DNA of 64,000 nucleotides from Hyphomicrobiales bacterium (GTDB lineage: Bacteria > Pseudomonadota > Alphaproteobacteria > Rhizobiales > Rhizobiaceae): the NCBI GenBank assembly GCA_900472175.1, contig UCHD01000001.1, positions 372,001-436,000 of the forward strand, in the 5' to 3' direction. Position 1 is the first letter of the stretch. Every line of letters begins with the position of its first letter. The notes under the pieces were generated by a model. It was given only the letters and a program-made list of their open reading frames with translations, was not told the origin of the DNA and ran no database searches. Positions 62,953 through 64,000 of the stretch are shown in pieces. Position numbers and translations under genes: made by a program.

Positions 62953-63048
62953 TTATTCCACTCCCAAAAACAACGCTGCATTGCGCTTCCAGAGTGGAAA
63001 TAGGGCGGCTTCGTCTCAAGGGAAGCCGTATTTTAGAGAATATCCCGT

Positions 63049-63081
63049 CCGCAGGCACAGCCTGATGGGCTCTGCCTGCGG
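63049..63081. terminator. hairpin downstream of the alcohol dehydrogenase
   Basis: A 9-bp perfect stem ccgcaggca/tgcctgcgg with a 15-base loop, 10 bases after the dehydrogenase stop. No T-run follows on the minus strand, so it is only a probable transcript end. Confidence 0.5.
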
Positions 63082-63090
63082 TGCTCTTCG

Positions 63091-64000
63091 TCAGAAGCGC
63101 GTGATGACGCTGATGCCGAGGTCCTGCGCCGTGTCCATCGTCATCAACGCCGGCACCGCTTCCTCCAGGCTGATATGGCGGCCGATCAGTTTTTGCGGGT
63201 TGAGCTTGCCGGTTTCGAGCATCGCCATCATCTCCTGGTAGCGCCAGGCCTGCATGCCGTGGCTGCCATAGATCTCCAGCTCATGGCCGATCACCTGGCT
63301 CATCGGGATCTGCGGGCTGGCATGGTCGCCGAGCATCAGGCCGACCTGGACATGGCGGCCGCGGCGGCGCAGGTTCTTGATCGAGTTGAAGCAGGTGACG
63401 GGCGAACCGAGCGCGTCGACCGACACATGCGCGCCGCCCTTGGTGATCTCGCGCACAGCTTCGGCCACGTCGCCGGTGACGCTGCCGTCGATCGTGGCGA
63501 CGGCGCCGATCTCGCGGGCAAAGGAGAGTTTCGTCTCGGAAATATCAATGGCGATGACATTGGCGCCGAGCGCGGTGGCGATCATGATGGCCGACAGGCC
63601 GACGCCGCCGCAGCCATGCACCGCCACCCATTCGCCGCCACGCACCCGGCCCTGGTCGACGATGGCGCGGAACGACGTGGCAAACCGGCAGCCTAGGCTG
63701 GCCGCCGTCGCATAGTCGAGATTGTCCGGCAGATGCACGAGGTTCTGGTCGGCAAAATCGATGGCGACATATTCGGCAAACGAGCCCCAATGGGTAAAGC
63801 CCGGCTGAAACTGGTTGGCGCAGACCTGCTGGTTGCCAGAATGGCACTCCCCGCAGCGGCCGCAGCCGGAGACGAAGGGGACGGTGACCCGGTCGCCGAT
63901 CTTGTAGCGCAGCACACCCTTACCGGTGGCGGCAACGGTGCCGGCGAGCTCATGGCCCGGCACATGCGGCAGGGCGATATCCGGATCATGCCCCATCCAG
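63091..64000 (-). CDS. zinc-dependent alcohol dehydrogenase (partial, N-terminus off right edge)
   Basis: An MDR zinc alcohol dehydrogenase of which the last 303 residues are visible; the frame remains open at 64000. The catalytic-zinc His lies in [16 protein letters not shown]. The structural-zinc cysteine cluster is partly kept as [16 protein letters not shown], and the coenzyme motif is [15 protein letters not shown]. Later segments ([35 protein letters not shown]) fit threonine-dehydrogenase/ADH-like members. NAD(P) use and alcohol substrate cannot be fixed. Confidence 0.92.
   Translation of the reverse strand, partial: WMGHDPDIALPHVPGHELAGTVAATGKGVLRYKIGDRVTVPFVSGCGRCGECHSGNQQVCANQFQPGFTHWGSFAEYVAIDFADQNLVHLPDNLDYATAASLGCRFATSFRAIVDQGRVRGGEWVAVHGCGGVGLSAIMIATALGANVIAIDISETKLSFAREIGAVATIDGSVTGDVAEAVREITKGGAHVSVDALGSPVTCFNSIKNLRRRGRHVQVGLMLGDHASPQIPMSQVIGHELEIYGSHGMQAWRYQEMMAMLETGKLNPQKLIGRHISLEEAVPALMTMDTAQDLGISVITRF

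Overview
The window looks like chromosomal DNA from an alphaproteobacterium of the Rhizobiaceae (Rhizobium/Agrobacterium/Allorhizobium group). The evidence is high G+C, a RIME-type palindromic intergenic element at 2921-3033, a choline operon in the rhizobial order betI-betC-betB-betA, a Rhizobium etli-type (class 3) asparaginase, a TIGR03808-type Tat-exported repeat protein, and several small rhizobial families (DUF1344, Thivi_2564, DUF1127-like). Two tRNA genes, Gln(UUG) and Pro(CGG), were read directly. No transposase, integrase, phage gene or CRISPR array was found.

Layout. 1-2801 is a minus-strand operon (cupin, metallo-beta-lactamase fold hydrolase, DCC-family protein, saccharopine-dehydrogenase-like enzyme running off the left edge). 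3182-3255 is tRNA-Gln. 3256-11172 is an A+T-richer surface-polysaccharide region with a LuxR-type regulator whose receiver has lost its phosphorylation site, an ExoY-like sugar transferase, a GT2 glycosyltransferase, a Wzz/ExoP-N-like chain-length protein, a separate and degenerate BY-kinase-like ATPase, and UDP-GlcNAc 2-epimerase. 11388-14211 holds small lipoprotein, secreted and membrane genes plus tRNA-Pro. 14336-17639 is sulfate assimilation (cysH-cysD-cysN). It is followed by a ClC transporter, a transglutaminase-like gene whose tail is put out of frame at a run of nine Gs, and a chemoreceptor. 22592-28307 is betICBA with its palindromic operator and an extra small EVE/PUA-like gene placed between betB and betA. 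28462-35291 holds two membrane proteins, an EAL-CBS-GGDEF protein, DUF1344, a quinone oxidoreductase, a candidate small RNA/small ORF, DUF3750 and asparaginase. 35295-41000 has a DeoR regulator and a DUF4406-like gene diverging around a perfect 34-bp dyad, two glutathione transferases, a LysR/DUF1127-like divergent pair and the Tat repeat protein. 41231-46883 is signalling: PAS-GAF-GGDEF-EAL, an L,D-transpeptidase and a histidine kinase/response regulator pair. 46972-48009 is the ohrR-ohr peroxide pair. 48086-64000 is housekeeping and accessory metabolism: HerA-like ATPase, two MFS transporters, aldo-keto reductase, LysR, ChaC, TrmO, an EF-G-like GTPase, trans-aconitate methyltransferase, haloacid dehalogenase, a tyrosine-phosphatase-like protein and a zinc alcohol dehydrogenase cut by the right edge.

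How the parts work together. The bet genes convert choline-O-sulfate and choline to glycine betaine under BetI. The cys genes activate and reduce sulfate. The exo-like genes would start, extend and export a surface polysaccharide, although no polymerase or flippase is visible here. Two c-di-GMP proteins, one chemoreceptor and one two-component pair suggest lifestyle or biofilm control. I found no complete new defence or mobile system. The most unusual items are the EVE-like gene inside the bet operon, the poly-G frameshift, the pseudo-receiver LuxR with the degenerate split Wzz/BY-kinase, the EF-G paralogue lacking the catalytic His, the perfect 34-bp dyad upstream of the DUF4406-like gene, and the terminator-ended small ORF/RNA at 33272-33469.
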